Below are positions 27,054-35,110 of a DNA stretch of 64,000 nucleotides, piece after piece; within the stretch, counting starts at the first letter, position 1; the number at the start of each line of letters is the position of its first letter. The notes below the pieces were generated by a model. The model saw only the letters and a program-made list of their open reading frames with translations, was not told where the DNA came from and did not search any database. Origin of the DNA: Beggiatoa leptomitoformis (GTDB lineage Bacteria; Pseudomonadota; Gammaproteobacteria; Beggiatoales; Beggiatoaceae). The position numbers and the translations under genes are program-made. Location: positions 3,234,261-3,298,260 of the forward strand of contig NZ_CP012373.2 in NCBI RefSeq assembly GCF_001305575.3, written 5' to 3'.

Positions 27054-27737
27054 TTATTTATTCGTATAAATCTTTTTTAACCAATTGACTAAATATTTAT
27101 ATGAATCAGCATCTTTATCTATAAGAGGGGATTTTTGGTCTAGAACACAATCAACGTGGTATTTAGGTAAATCTTGCCATGCTAACCATGTAGCAACTTC
27201 AATTTTTGTTGTATGAATATCCTTAAATTTTTTAAAATGATGTTGTTCTAAATCAGCTACAGTTTTTTCTACGTGACAAAACAATGCTTGTTCGTCTTTA
27301 ACGATACATGACTTAATCCAATCTTCGAACATCCCATCTTTTTTATTGTCTGGCATAATCCATACACCAAAGTCGGATAATCCATCAGAATGTTTAAAAC
27401 TAAGTCCATTTAAATAGCTTGTATTGTCTCGTAATTCGAAGCCAAAAGGACTCATAATTTCTTTAATTTGTTCAAGTGTTTTTGTTGCACCAAGTCCATG
27501 ATGTTCAACATAATCAGCATCTACAACTATAGCTAAATGGTGAATACTCCCATCATTAAGTTGATGTAATAATGTAGGTAAGTGCTTTAGTACGCCTTGT
27601 TTAGTGTTATAGCGACCCCCTAAATCTCGAGGCGGAGCAACTGTCACCTTGAGAGATAGATTAAGGGTTTCACACAAGCGACTAAAAAAGCCTTTATCAG
27701 TATCACCTTCAACTAGCAACAAATTCTCTTGATACAT
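27054..27737 (-). CDS. DUF3226/TOPRIM-like protein, partner of the upstream ATPase
   Basis: A 227-residue protein with a TOPRIM-like layout: LLLVEGDTDKGFF has the conserved acidic Glu10, and LAIVVDADYVEHHG has the paired Asp73 and Asp75. This resembles DUF3226, a small TOPRIM family related to OLD nucleases. Start ATG 27737 overlaps the stop of the ATPase gene by one base (TGATG); a TTG just before is less likely. Coupling to an OLD-like ATPase suggests a two-subunit nuclease complex, as in PARIS (AriA/AriB) or Gabija-like defence. Those systems use different second families, so the assignment is by architecture only. Confidence 0.65.
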   Translation of the reverse strand: MYQENLLLVEGDTDKGFFSRLCETLNLSLKVTVAPPRDLGGRYNTKQGVLKHLPTLLHQLNDGSIHHLAIVVDADYVEHHGLGATKTLEQIKEIMSPFGFELRDNTSYLNGLSFKHSDGLSDFGVWIMPDNKKDGMFEDWIKSCIVKDEQALFCHVEKTVADLEQHHFKKFKDIHTTKIEVATWLAWQDLPKYHVDCVLDQKSPLIDKDADSYKYLVNWLKKIYTNK

Positions 27738-28900
27738 CAACGAACCTCAACATCTGATTGAGTGATGCTATAAAGTTGTTCCTCGTTAAAAACAGTCGCA
27801 ATAATTTGACCATGATTACTTTGTCGAACACTTTTACCAACACGAAAGAGAACCCCTTCTATATCTTTCTGTTCTCTCGCTACTTTTGAAAAACTCTCAA
27901 TACAATCCCAACTATGTGTTGTCGCAAAAATTTGTATATTTAATTTTTCTGATAACGTAAACAAAAGTGTCCAGATTTTTTCTTGAACACTATAATGAAG
28001 CCCATTCTCAAACTCATCTATTAATAAAAATCCGCCTTTAGCAGGGAAAGTTTTTAAAACCAACTGAAATACTCTTAACATGCCATCTCCTAAGCTATTA
28101 AGAGAAACTGGGCGTGACAAACCTGACATTTTAACTTTAGGTAAACGTTTAGAAATTTTACGCCCTGTAACTGATCTAAATTCATCATCATTGACGAAAG
28201 TAATATTTTGAAAATCAGGTTCGATAATTTGCATTGCCTTGATAACAATATCCTCTTCTTCTTGGCGAAATACAATTTTATCCCACTCATCAGCAAGTTC
28301 GTCGATTGACAGAAATTGTGTCGGAATAGTGCTACAAGGAATACTGTAATTGTCACGGGACATTAGCCTATTATAACGATTACGGTTATCAAGACTGATG
28401 ATGGTTGTCTTCTCCTCCTTTGTGACGAGCAAAGCAGGTCTGATAGGTTCATTTTCTATTTTTTCAAATTCAGATGGAGACACTACACGACGTTCCACTT
28501 TGGTGACTGATCCTGCTAGACTCTCGGTAATCGTAGTTTCTTCTTCCACAACAAATATATGTTGAATTTGTAATAACTGGGAAGAATTAGCATTAATCTC
28601 TCCAATTTCTATTTTTGTAGTATCGTCTTTTGGAAATTGTCTGCCTGTAAAAAAATCTTCAAATGGAAATATTGTATTAGCATTAATGCTATCTTCTTCT
28701 ATTCTAAACTTCTCATCATGGCTAGCAGCAATTTCTTGTAGTAATAGTGAATTAGCATTGCCAGCAAATATTTGTAATGCTTCGAGAACCGTACTTTTTC
28801 CAGAGTTATTTTTACCCACAATTAAATTAACGTGTCCAAGTTTATCAACTTGGAAATTTTGAAGTAGTCTAAAATTCTTTATTTTTAAAGAATGTAACAT
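27737..28900 (-). CDS. OLD-like AAA family ATPase
   Basis: A 387-residue ABC/SMC-type ATPase of the AAA_15/AAA_21 OLD-like group. Walker A is GKNNSGKSTVLEAL (residues 29-42), the signature region is around SLNSLGDGMLRVFQL, Walker B is FLLIDEFENGLH and the switch His is in IFATTHSWDC. It lacks a fused TOPRIM domain. ATG 28900 has AGGT upstream; a GTG at 28915 is the alternative. It overlaps the DUF3226 gene by one base. The pair resembles antiphage or abortive-infection modules. The 290 bases upstream (28901-29190) hold no gene and probably its promoter. Confidence 0.8.
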   Translation of the reverse strand: MLHSLKIKNFRLLQNFQVDKLGHVNLIVGKNNSGKSTVLEALQIFAGNANSLLLQEIAASHDEKFRIEEDSINANTIFPFEDFFTGRQFPKDDTTKIEIGEINANSSQLLQIQHIFVVEEETTITESLAGSVTKVERRVVSPSEFEKIENEPIRPALLVTKEEKTTIISLDNRNRYNRLMSRDNYSIPCSTIPTQFLSIDELADEWDKIVFRQEEEDIVIKAMQIIEPDFQNITFVNDDEFRSVTGRKISKRLPKVKMSGLSRPVSLNSLGDGMLRVFQLVLKTFPAKGGFLLIDEFENGLHYSVQEKIWTLLFTLSEKLNIQIFATTHSWDCIESFSKVAREQKDIEGVLFRVGKSVRQSNHGQIIATVFNEEQLYSITQSDVEVR

Positions 28901-29190
28901 AAAAATTACCTGCACAAAAAATTATAGTTTCATGGCTCTGTTTTGAGTTCTGAAATGTAGAAATTAAGCTCATTATACTAGGAAAAATACTACTCAACTA
29001 TTATTACAAATCTTCATAAAAATTATGCTGATTATCCAATGACTAAAAACCGAATACAACAAAAAAACCGATAAAATACAAGAAGCCCCACTTATTTGAT
29101 AATGCTTTATTTCCTGTCACAATACCGAAAACATAAGCCAGAATAGGCTTTACTCTTCAATAAACAATCAAAAAACGAGGAACTATAACT

Positions 29191-30558
29191 ATGTCAGTTT
29201 TCCGTGCCTATGATGTGCGTGGTATTGTCGGTGACGATTTAACCATTGAATTAGTAGAAAAAATTGGTAAAGCCATCGGCACAGAAGCCGCGCAAAAAGG
29301 CATCAAACAAGTCGTGATTGCCCGCGATGGGCGTTTATCAGGCGAACAACTGCAAAACGCACTCGCACAAGGGATTATCAGCACGGGGCGCGATGTGATT
29401 AACGTCGGACGTGTTCCGACACCTGTTTTATATTTCACCACGTATCATTTACAAACAGGCACAGGTGTTATGGTCACAGGTAGCCATAATCCACCTGAAT
29501 ACAATGGTTTAAAAATCATGTTGGACGGAGAAACTTTGTCAGGCGGGAGTATTCAAAGCTTACGTGAACGGGTTGAAAATGGCGATTTTATTCAGCAAGC
29601 ACAAGGCTCAATTTCTCAGTTTGCAATTGAAGATATTTATATTCAACGTATTGTTAATGACGTGACGTTAAAGCGACCGTTTAAAGTTGTCGTTGACAGT
29701 GGGAACGGGGTTGCGGGTGAAATCGCGCCAAAATTATTACGCGCTTTAGGTTGTGAAGTGATTGAATTATTCTGTGAAATTGATGGTAATTTTCCGAATC
29801 ATCATCCTGACCCGAGCTTACCCGAAAATTTACAGGATTTAATCAAGGCAGTGAAAACCCATCAAGCGGATATTGGGTTAGCATTTGATGGCGATGCAGA
29901 CCGCTTAGGTGTGGTAGATGTCAACGGGCAAATTGTGTTCCCCGACCGTCAAATGATGCTGTATGCTATGGATGTTTTAAAACGTAATCAAGGGGCTAAA
30001 ATTATTTATGATGTGAAATGTAGCCGTCATTTAAGCCGTGTGATTCGGGAACATGGGGGCGAACCTGTGATGTGGAAAACAGGACATTCTTTAATTAAAT
30101 CTAAGTTAAAAGAAACGGGTTCACCACTCGCGGGAGAAATGAGCGGACATATTTTCTTTAAAGAGCGTTGGTATGGTTTTGATGATGCGATTTATACCGC
30201 AGCGCGTTTATTGGAGATTTTGGCAAGCGACCCACGCACACCGACAGAAGTTTTAAGCGCGTTACCTAATGCGGTAAGTACACCAGAGCTAAAATTAGAG
30301 TTGGCGCATTATGGCGAACATTTCCAATTGATGGAAAAAGTGAGTAGCACTTTCCAGTTTGAAGGTGCAGAAGTATCGACCATAGATGGCGTGCGTGCGG
30401 ATTTTAAAGATGGTTGGGGTTTAGTCCGCTCTTCAAATACAACGCCTTGTTTAGTTATTCGTTTTGAGGCGGATACACAGGAAGCTTTGGAGAAAATTCA
30501 GGCAGATTTTCGTCGACAATTTATGGCGATTGATAGCGGGTTAAAATTGCCGTTTTAA
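29191..30558 (+). CDS. algC: Phosphomannomutase/phosphoglucomutase
   Basis: A 455-residue alpha-D-phosphohexomutase. The active serine is Ser98 in VTGSHNPPEYNG, the metal loop is AFDGDADRLG, the sugar-specificity loop GEMSGHIFF is GEMSG as in AlgC-like PMM/PGM enzymes, and the phosphate-binding end is RSSNTTPCLVIRFE. It interconverts mannose-6-P/mannose-1-P (and glucose phosphates), supplying GDP-mannose and LPS/exopolysaccharide precursors. ATG 29191 has a GAGGAA Shine-Dalgarno. It is 59 bases upstream of a cytochrome b561 gene. The AlgC/CpsG assignment is by the motif pattern; dual specificity is inferred. Confidence 0.92.
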   Translation: MSVFRAYDVRGIVGDDLTIELVEKIGKAIGTEAAQKGIKQVVIARDGRLSGEQLQNALAQGIISTGRDVINVGRVPTPVLYFTTYHLQTGTGVMVTGSHNPPEYNGLKIMLDGETLSGGSIQSLRERVENGDFIQQAQGSISQFAIEDIYIQRIVNDVTLKRPFKVVVDSGNGVAGEIAPKLLRALGCEVIELFCEIDGNFPNHHPDPSLPENLQDLIKAVKTHQADIGLAFDGDADRLGVVDVNGQIVFPDRQMMLYAMDVLKRNQGAKIIYDVKCSRHLSRVIREHGGEPVMWKTGHSLIKSKLKETGSPLAGEMSGHIFFKERWYGFDDAIYTAARLLEILASDPRTPTEVLSALPNAVSTPELKLELAHYGEHFQLMEKVSSTFQFEGAEVSTIDGVRADFKDGWGLVRSSNTTPCLVIRFEADTQEALEKIQADFRRQFMAIDSGLKLPF

Positions 30559-30616
30559 AAATTGCCTGCGTTACATTTTTAATGGCTAAAGTGACTAGAT
30601 AACTAAAGGAAACATC

Positions 30617-31183
30617 ATGATACCTTTATACAATACTGATGAGCGTTATGGTAGTGTAGCGATGTTTTTTCACTGGGCGATTGCGTTGTTATTTCTGATT
30701 TTAGTGGTTTTAGGCTTAACCATGACGGATATGGAAGATAGCAACGAAAAATGGCAGTTGTACAGTTTGCATAAGTCTTTTGGGCTGACATTGGCTTTAT
30801 TAGTAATTTTGCGGATTTTTTGGCGGTTTACCAATCCTGTCCCTTTATTGCCTGAGACTTTAAAAGCGTATGAAAAATTTTTAGCCCATGCGGTGCATAT
30901 TGGTTTATACGGCATTATGTTGATTATGCCAATTTCGGGCATTATTGATTCCTATGCGGGCGGTTATAAAGTGGATTTTTTTGGTCTTAGTTTATTGCCT
31001 AAATCCCCAAAGCGTAGCGAGTTAGGCGAATCCATTGCGTTAATGGTACATGTGTACGGTTCTTATGTGTTTTATGGCTTATTTTTTCTACATATTGCAG
31101 GGGTTATTAAGCATCATTTCATTTTAAAAGATAATACTTTAAGAAGGATGTTGCCTATTGCTTTAAGGTTAAAGATTAAATAA
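30617..31183 (+). CDS. Cytochrome b561 family protein
   Basis: A 188-residue integral membrane protein with four predicted helices. Candidate haem-ligand histidines are in MFFHWAIALLF (His19), LHKSFGL, HAVHIGLYG and FLHIAGVIKHH. This is the CybB-type di-haem cytochrome b561, which passes electrons between quinones and periplasmic acceptors, for example to superoxide. sodC lies about 860 bases further on, which could be relevant to superoxide handling. The length is normal for CybB. A weak hairpin follows it. Confidence 0.88.
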   Translation: MIPLYNTDERYGSVAMFFHWAIALLFLILVVLGLTMTDMEDSNEKWQLYSLHKSFGLTLALLVILRIFWRFTNPVPLLPETLKAYEKFLAHAVHIGLYGIMLIMPISGIIDSYAGGYKVDFFGLSLLPKSPKRSELGESIALMVHVYGSYVFYGLFFLHIAGVIKHHFILKDNTLRRMLPIALRLKIK

Positions 31184-31195
31184 ATTTATCACTAA

Positions 31196-31226
31196 ATTAC
31201 CTATTTGAAATAAAAAGGTAGGTAAT
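31196..31226 (+). terminator. Weak hairpin after cytochrome b561
   Basis: ATTACCTA and TAGGTAAT form an 8-bp stem with a 15-base A/T-rich loop, 12 bases after the b561 stop. No strong T run follows, so its terminator role is uncertain. Confidence 0.35.
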
Positions 31227-31328
31227 CTGGCTATGAAAGCAAGATTTATTGATGGCTGAGCTATATTTTCTTGAATATTTCATGCCTGACTTGATAAAAA
31301 CAGATTAACAAAGCGAGTTATTAATTTT

Positions 31329-32048
31329 ATGAAAGATTTTTATACAGATGCTCATGTAAAGATAGCGAGTGTTCAAAAGAACTTAAGTTGTTCTGAACAG
31401 GCAAAATTTACTCAGGAAATGAGTACTAAAGGGCACAGATATTTTTGTATTTTCGACACATTAACTGCGTTAAAAGAGTTAAATGCTGTGGAATTAGGAT
31501 TTGGTTATGTCAGTTTTGCAATGGCTTTGTCTTCTTTATTTAAGGAATATACCGCCGTTGATGTTGCTGCCAGCACTATCATGCAAGGATTTCCTACTGT
31601 TGACTTAACTTATAAAGATGCTGATCTTAATGAAGACTTTCCGTTTTCAGATAATCAGTTTGATGTTGTTATTGGTATGATGATACTTGAACATCTGTTT
31701 GATCCCTTTCATTCTTTTAAGGAGATAGCACGGATTTGTAAACCAAACGGTTACCTTTTCATAAACTTACCTAACATTACTTCGATGCGTTGCCGATTAG
31801 ATTTGCTTATGGGAAAAATGCCTTTTACAGGGGATAAATACTGGTTTGAACGACGCATGTGGGATAGTGCGCATTTGCATTACTTTGATATAAAACATGT
31901 CAAAATGGTTGCAGAACTATCAGGATTAACATTAGTGAATATTTATCCAGTTGGTCGGTTTTATGGGTTGAAAAAGTATTTTCCTAATCTCCTATGTCAT
32001 GAAATTAGCTACGTTTTTACTAAAAAAGAACATTTAAGGAAATTATGA
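31329..32048 (+). CDS. Class I SAM-dependent methyltransferase
   Basis: A 239-residue methyltransferase. The SAM-binding motif I region is [19 protein letters not shown] and the acidic partner is in [30 protein letters not shown] carries the motif II-like Asp, and MILEHLFDP follows. It has the UbiE/Methyltransf_11 layout, and the acceptor is unknown. The stop overlaps the start of sodC by 1-4 bases (ATGATG), so they are probably translated from one message. It appears complete. A role in surface glycan or lipid methylation is only a guess. Confidence 0.8.
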   Translation: MKDFYTDAHVKIASVQKNLSCSEQAKFTQEMSTKGHRYFCIFDTLTALKELNAVELGFGYVSFAMALSSLFKEYTAVDVAASTIMQGFPTVDLTYKDADLNEDFPFSDNQFDVVIGMMILEHLFDPFHSFKEIARICKPNGYLFINLPNITSMRCRLDLLMGKMPFTGDKYWFERRMWDSAHLHYFDIKHVKMVAELSGLTLVNIYPVGRFYGLKKYFPNLLCHEISYVFTKKEHLRKL

Positions 32049-32581
32049 TGCAGAAATCATTACAAAGTGCGTTGATATTAGCAGGTTTATGTGTAGGTGC
32101 CGCAGCTTATGCTGCGGAAGGCACAAGTATCACGATGAATTTAATCTCTGAAACAGGGATTGGTGAGGATGTCGGGACGATTACCGCGACTGACAGCGAA
32201 TATGGTTTATTACTCACGCCGAATTTAAAGAATTTAACCGCTGGCGTACATGGTTTTCATGTGCATGAAAAACCTGATTGTAATGCAGGTGAGAAGGAAG
32301 GGAAACCCGTGGCAGGTTTGGGCGCGGGCGGACATTTTGACCCTGAGAAAACAGGTAAACACATGGGACCTTATGATAAAACAGGGCATTTAGGTGATTT
32401 ACCTTCTTTGATTGTTGGTAAAGACGGAACAGCAACAACGCCTTTATTGGCTCCGCGTTTAAAAGTGGCTGATTTAAAAGGTCGTTCTTTGATGGTGCAT
32501 GTGGGTGGGGATAATTTTTCGGATAATCCCGCCGCATTGGGTGGTGGTGGTGCGCGAATGGCGTGTGGTGTGATTAAATAA
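32045..32581 (+). CDS. sodC: Cu/Zn superoxide dismutase, periplasmic
   Basis: A 178-residue SodC. A signal peptide of about 23 residues ends AAYA-AEG. The copper-binding [10 protein letters not shown], the zinc loop [21 protein letters not shown], and the closing ARMACGVI with the second disulphide Cys are all present. It removes superoxide in the periplasm. Two in-frame ATGs at 32045 and 32048 are possible; AAGGA at 32037-32041 spaces better with 32048. The preceding methyltransferase overlaps it. A strong hairpin ends the unit. Confidence 0.94.
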   Translation: MMQKSLQSALILAGLCVGAAAYAAEGTSITMNLISETGIGEDVGTITATDSEYGLLLTPNLKNLTAGVHGFHVHEKPDCNAGEKEGKPVAGLGAGGHFDPEKTGKHMGPYDKTGHLGDLPSLIVGKDGTATTPLLAPRLKVADLKGRSLMVHVGGDNFSDNPAALGGGGARMACGVIK

Positions 32582-32598
32582 GTTGATATTTGGTTCTT

Positions 32599-32629
32599 AG
32601 ATTGACAATCTTTGATAGATTGTCAATCT
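32599..32629. terminator. Bidirectional terminator, sodC and rnr
   Basis: A perfect 13-bp stem (AGATTGACAATCT and its complement) with a 5-base loop lies 17 bases after sodC and 10 bases before the convergent rnr stop. The arms are themselves nearly self-complementary. Confidence 0.8.
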
Positions 32630-32639
32630 TGACGCGGGT

Positions 32640-34838
32640 TTAATTGGCTAATTCGAAATCAATTTTTCTGTCGCCTAAGTCAACACGCATGACTTTTACT
32701 TTTAAGCGGTCAGAGAGACGATATATTGTGCCTGTCCGTTCGCCACGCAGGCATTGCCCAGCGGGGTCATAATGATAATAATCATTACGTAATGCGGTTA
32801 CATGAACCAATCCTTCTACATAAACACCTTCTAGTTCAACGAATAAGCCAAACGATGTAACGGCTGTTACTAGACCTTCATAGTTGTCGCCGACTTTGTT
32901 ACGCATATATTCGCATTTTAGCCAACTGACAACATCGCGGGTAGCTTCATCAGCACGCCGTTCTGTCATTGAGCAAACTTCGCCTAATCGTTCTAATTCA
33001 CCTTGATTATAGAAGAATTTTTTCGGGTCTTGTTTTTTAATGAGGTGTTTTAACGCACGGTGGACTAGTAAATCAGGATAACGGCGAATTGGCGAGGTAA
33101 AATGGGTATAACCCGTATAAGCTAAGCCAAAATGCCCTTTATTTTCAGGGCTATAAACCGCCATGCGTAAACTACGGAGTAAAACCGTTTGAATGAGACG
33201 CACGTCAGGACGGTCTTTTATTTTCTCCATGAGTTTGGCGTAATCTAATGCAGTCGGAATTTCTTTTCCGCCTAAACGTAACCCTAAACCGCCTAAAAAG
33301 CTGTGTAAATCCTTGAGTTTGTCAGGGGTAGGACCTTCATGATTACGATACAACGCGGGCATTTCGTGTTTTTCTAGCCATTCTGCTGTTGCAACGTTAG
33401 CTGCGAGCATCATTTCTTCAATTAAACGATGTGCATCATTGCGGGTAATTGCCACAATCTTTTCAATTTTTTTGTTGTCATCGAATAGAATTTTGGTTTC
33501 TACGGTTTCAAATTCAATCGCGCCACGTTTTTGCCGTCGGGTTAGCAATAATTGATAGAGTTTATGTAAGTGTTGAATATGCGGCAATAATTCTGGATAA
33601 CGAAATTGTGTATTTTCTCCTGCCAGTACGTTGCCCACTTCAGTATAGGTTAAACGGGCTTGAGAACGCATAACCCCTTCAAAAAAACGAATACGGCGTG
33701 TGCGACCATATACATCGATAAACAGTTCGCAAACCATACATAGGCGGTCAACATGCGGTTTTAGCGAGCATAAGCCGTTGGATAAAATTTCAGGCAACAT
33801 GGGAACAACACGATTGGGAAAGTAAACGGAATTTCCCCGTGCTTGTGCTTCCATATCTAATGCGGTGTTGGGTTTAACGTAGCTGGCAACATCGGCAATA
33901 GCAACTAATAATCGCCAGCCTTTGCCACGTGGTTCACAATAAACAGCATCATCAAAGTCTTTCGCGTCTTCCCCATCAATGGTTACTAAGGGAATATCAC
34001 GTAAATCTTCGCGGTCTTTGATAGCACTGGCGGGAATTTTTTCTTTTAAGTGCTTAATTTCAGATAAAACGTCGTCGCTCCATTCATACGGTAGGCTGTA
34101 AGAGCGGATAGCAATATCGGTTTCCATCCCAGGGGCTTCGTTTTTACCGATGATATCGACAATTTGCCCAATAGGTGGGTGGTGTTTGCTGGGTTGTTCG
34201 ATGATTTTAACGACGACGATTTGTCCTTCTTCGGCATTATTTTCATCAGCAGGGGGGATTAAGATGTCGTGAGTAATCCGACGATTCTTTGAGGTGACAA
34301 ACGCAAGTCCCTTTTGACGGAAGAAATGCCCGACAATTTCTTGGGTATTCCGTTCTAAAACTTCGACGAGTATTCCCTCGCGCTTACCGCGATGGTTAAG
34401 ACCGCCAATGCTTACCATTGCTCTATCACCATGAAAGAGGGTACGCATTTGCTTAGGCGGTAAAAATAGGTCTTCTCCGCCTGTGTCAGGAATTAAAAAG
34501 CCTGCGCCATCCGCATTTGCTGATACGCGCCCACAGATTAAATCCATTTTTTTTGCGAGTCCATAACCTTCACGACGATTACGGATGATTTGTCCATCCC
34601 GTTCCATCGCACGTAACCGACGGCTTAAGGCATCTAACTTGACTTCATCGTTATTTAATTTCAGCCGTTCAGCAATTGCTTGAAAGTTGAGTGGTTGCCC
34701 TGCTTCCGCAAGGTGTGCCATGATAAATTCACGGCTGGCGATGGGGTCTTGATATTTCTGTTGTTCGCGTTCTGCGTAGGGGTCTGCCTTGGGTATATCA
34801 GCAGTACGACGGGGATTTTTCTTTTTACGACGTTGCAT
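32640..34838 (-). CDS. rnr: Ribonuclease R
   Basis: A 732-residue RNB-family exoribonuclease. An N-terminal winged-helix (REFIMAHLAEAGQPLNF) and cold-shock domains precede the RNB catalytic core with its acidic cluster TIDGEDAKDFDDAVY. A C-terminal S1 domain (NYEGLVTAVTSFGLFVELEG) follows. It degrades structured RNA 3' to 5'. It is shorter than E. coli RNase R (813) mainly in the basic C-terminal tail, which is nearly absent here. ATG 34838 is preferred over TTG 34844. A Leu tRNA lies just upstream on the opposite strand. Confidence 0.95.
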   Translation of the reverse strand: MQRRKKKNPRRTADIPKADPYAEREQQKYQDPIASREFIMAHLAEAGQPLNFQAIAERLKLNNDEVKLDALSRRLRAMERDGQIIRNRREGYGLAKKMDLICGRVSANADGAGFLIPDTGGEDLFLPPKQMRTLFHGDRAMVSIGGLNHRGKREGILVEVLERNTQEIVGHFFRQKGLAFVTSKNRRITHDILIPPADENNAEEGQIVVVKIIEQPSKHHPPIGQIVDIIGKNEAPGMETDIAIRSYSLPYEWSDDVLSEIKHLKEKIPASAIKDREDLRDIPLVTIDGEDAKDFDDAVYCEPRGKGWRLLVAIADVASYVKPNTALDMEAQARGNSVYFPNRVVPMLPEILSNGLCSLKPHVDRLCMVCELFIDVYGRTRRIRFFEGVMRSQARLTYTEVGNVLAGENTQFRYPELLPHIQHLHKLYQLLLTRRQKRGAIEFETVETKILFDDNKKIEKIVAITRNDAHRLIEEMMLAANVATAEWLEKHEMPALYRNHEGPTPDKLKDLHSFLGGLGLRLGGKEIPTALDYAKLMEKIKDRPDVRLIQTVLLRSLRMAVYSPENKGHFGLAYTGYTHFTSPIRRYPDLLVHRALKHLIKKQDPKKFFYNQGELERLGEVCSMTERRADEATRDVVSWLKCEYMRNKVGDNYEGLVTAVTSFGLFVELEGVYVEGLVHVTALRNDYYHYDPAGQCLRGERTGTIYRLSDRLKVKVMRVDLGDRKIDFELAN

Positions 34839-34887
34839 TGACAAAACTTTTCTCTCTTTGTATTATGTTCGCTTCATTCTTGCACCT

Positions 34888-34974
34888 GCCGAGGTGGCGG
34901 AATTGGTAGACGCGCTGGTTTCAGGTATCAGTGGTGGCAACACCGTGAAGGTTCAAGTCCTTTTCTCGGCACCA
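34888..34974 (+). tRNA. tRNA-Leu (CAG)
   Basis: An 87-base class II tRNA. Acceptor GCCGAGG pairs with its complement in TTCTCGGC (one G-U), anticodon loop TTCAGGT gives CAG, variable arm is GTGGTGGCAACACCGT, CCA is encoded. Convergent with nothing; rnr is divergent upstream. Confidence 0.95.
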
Positions 34975-35077
34975 TCTAATTGATGTTTTCGCTTTTTTTC
35001 CCTTCTTAATAGTAACGCATTCTCTCACGTTTTCTTCAATTCTCACACTGAATTATAAATGTTCTTTAGAAGAAAAT

Positions 35078-35100
35078 AGGAAGTACCATTAGTACCTCCT
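35078..35100 (-). terminator. Terminator after gspD
   Basis: On the minus strand, AGGAGGTAC and GTACTTCCT pair (one G-T) around a 5-base loop, followed by ATTTTCTTC, 10 bases beyond the gspD stop codon. Confidence 0.65.
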
Positions 35101-35110
35101 AGTTTTGTTT

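Noticed and set aside
27054-28900. Calling the ATPase/TOPRIM pair PARIS or Gabija
   Set aside because: The small protein resembles DUF3226 rather than DUF4435, and the ATPase has no fused TOPRIM or UvrD-like partner.
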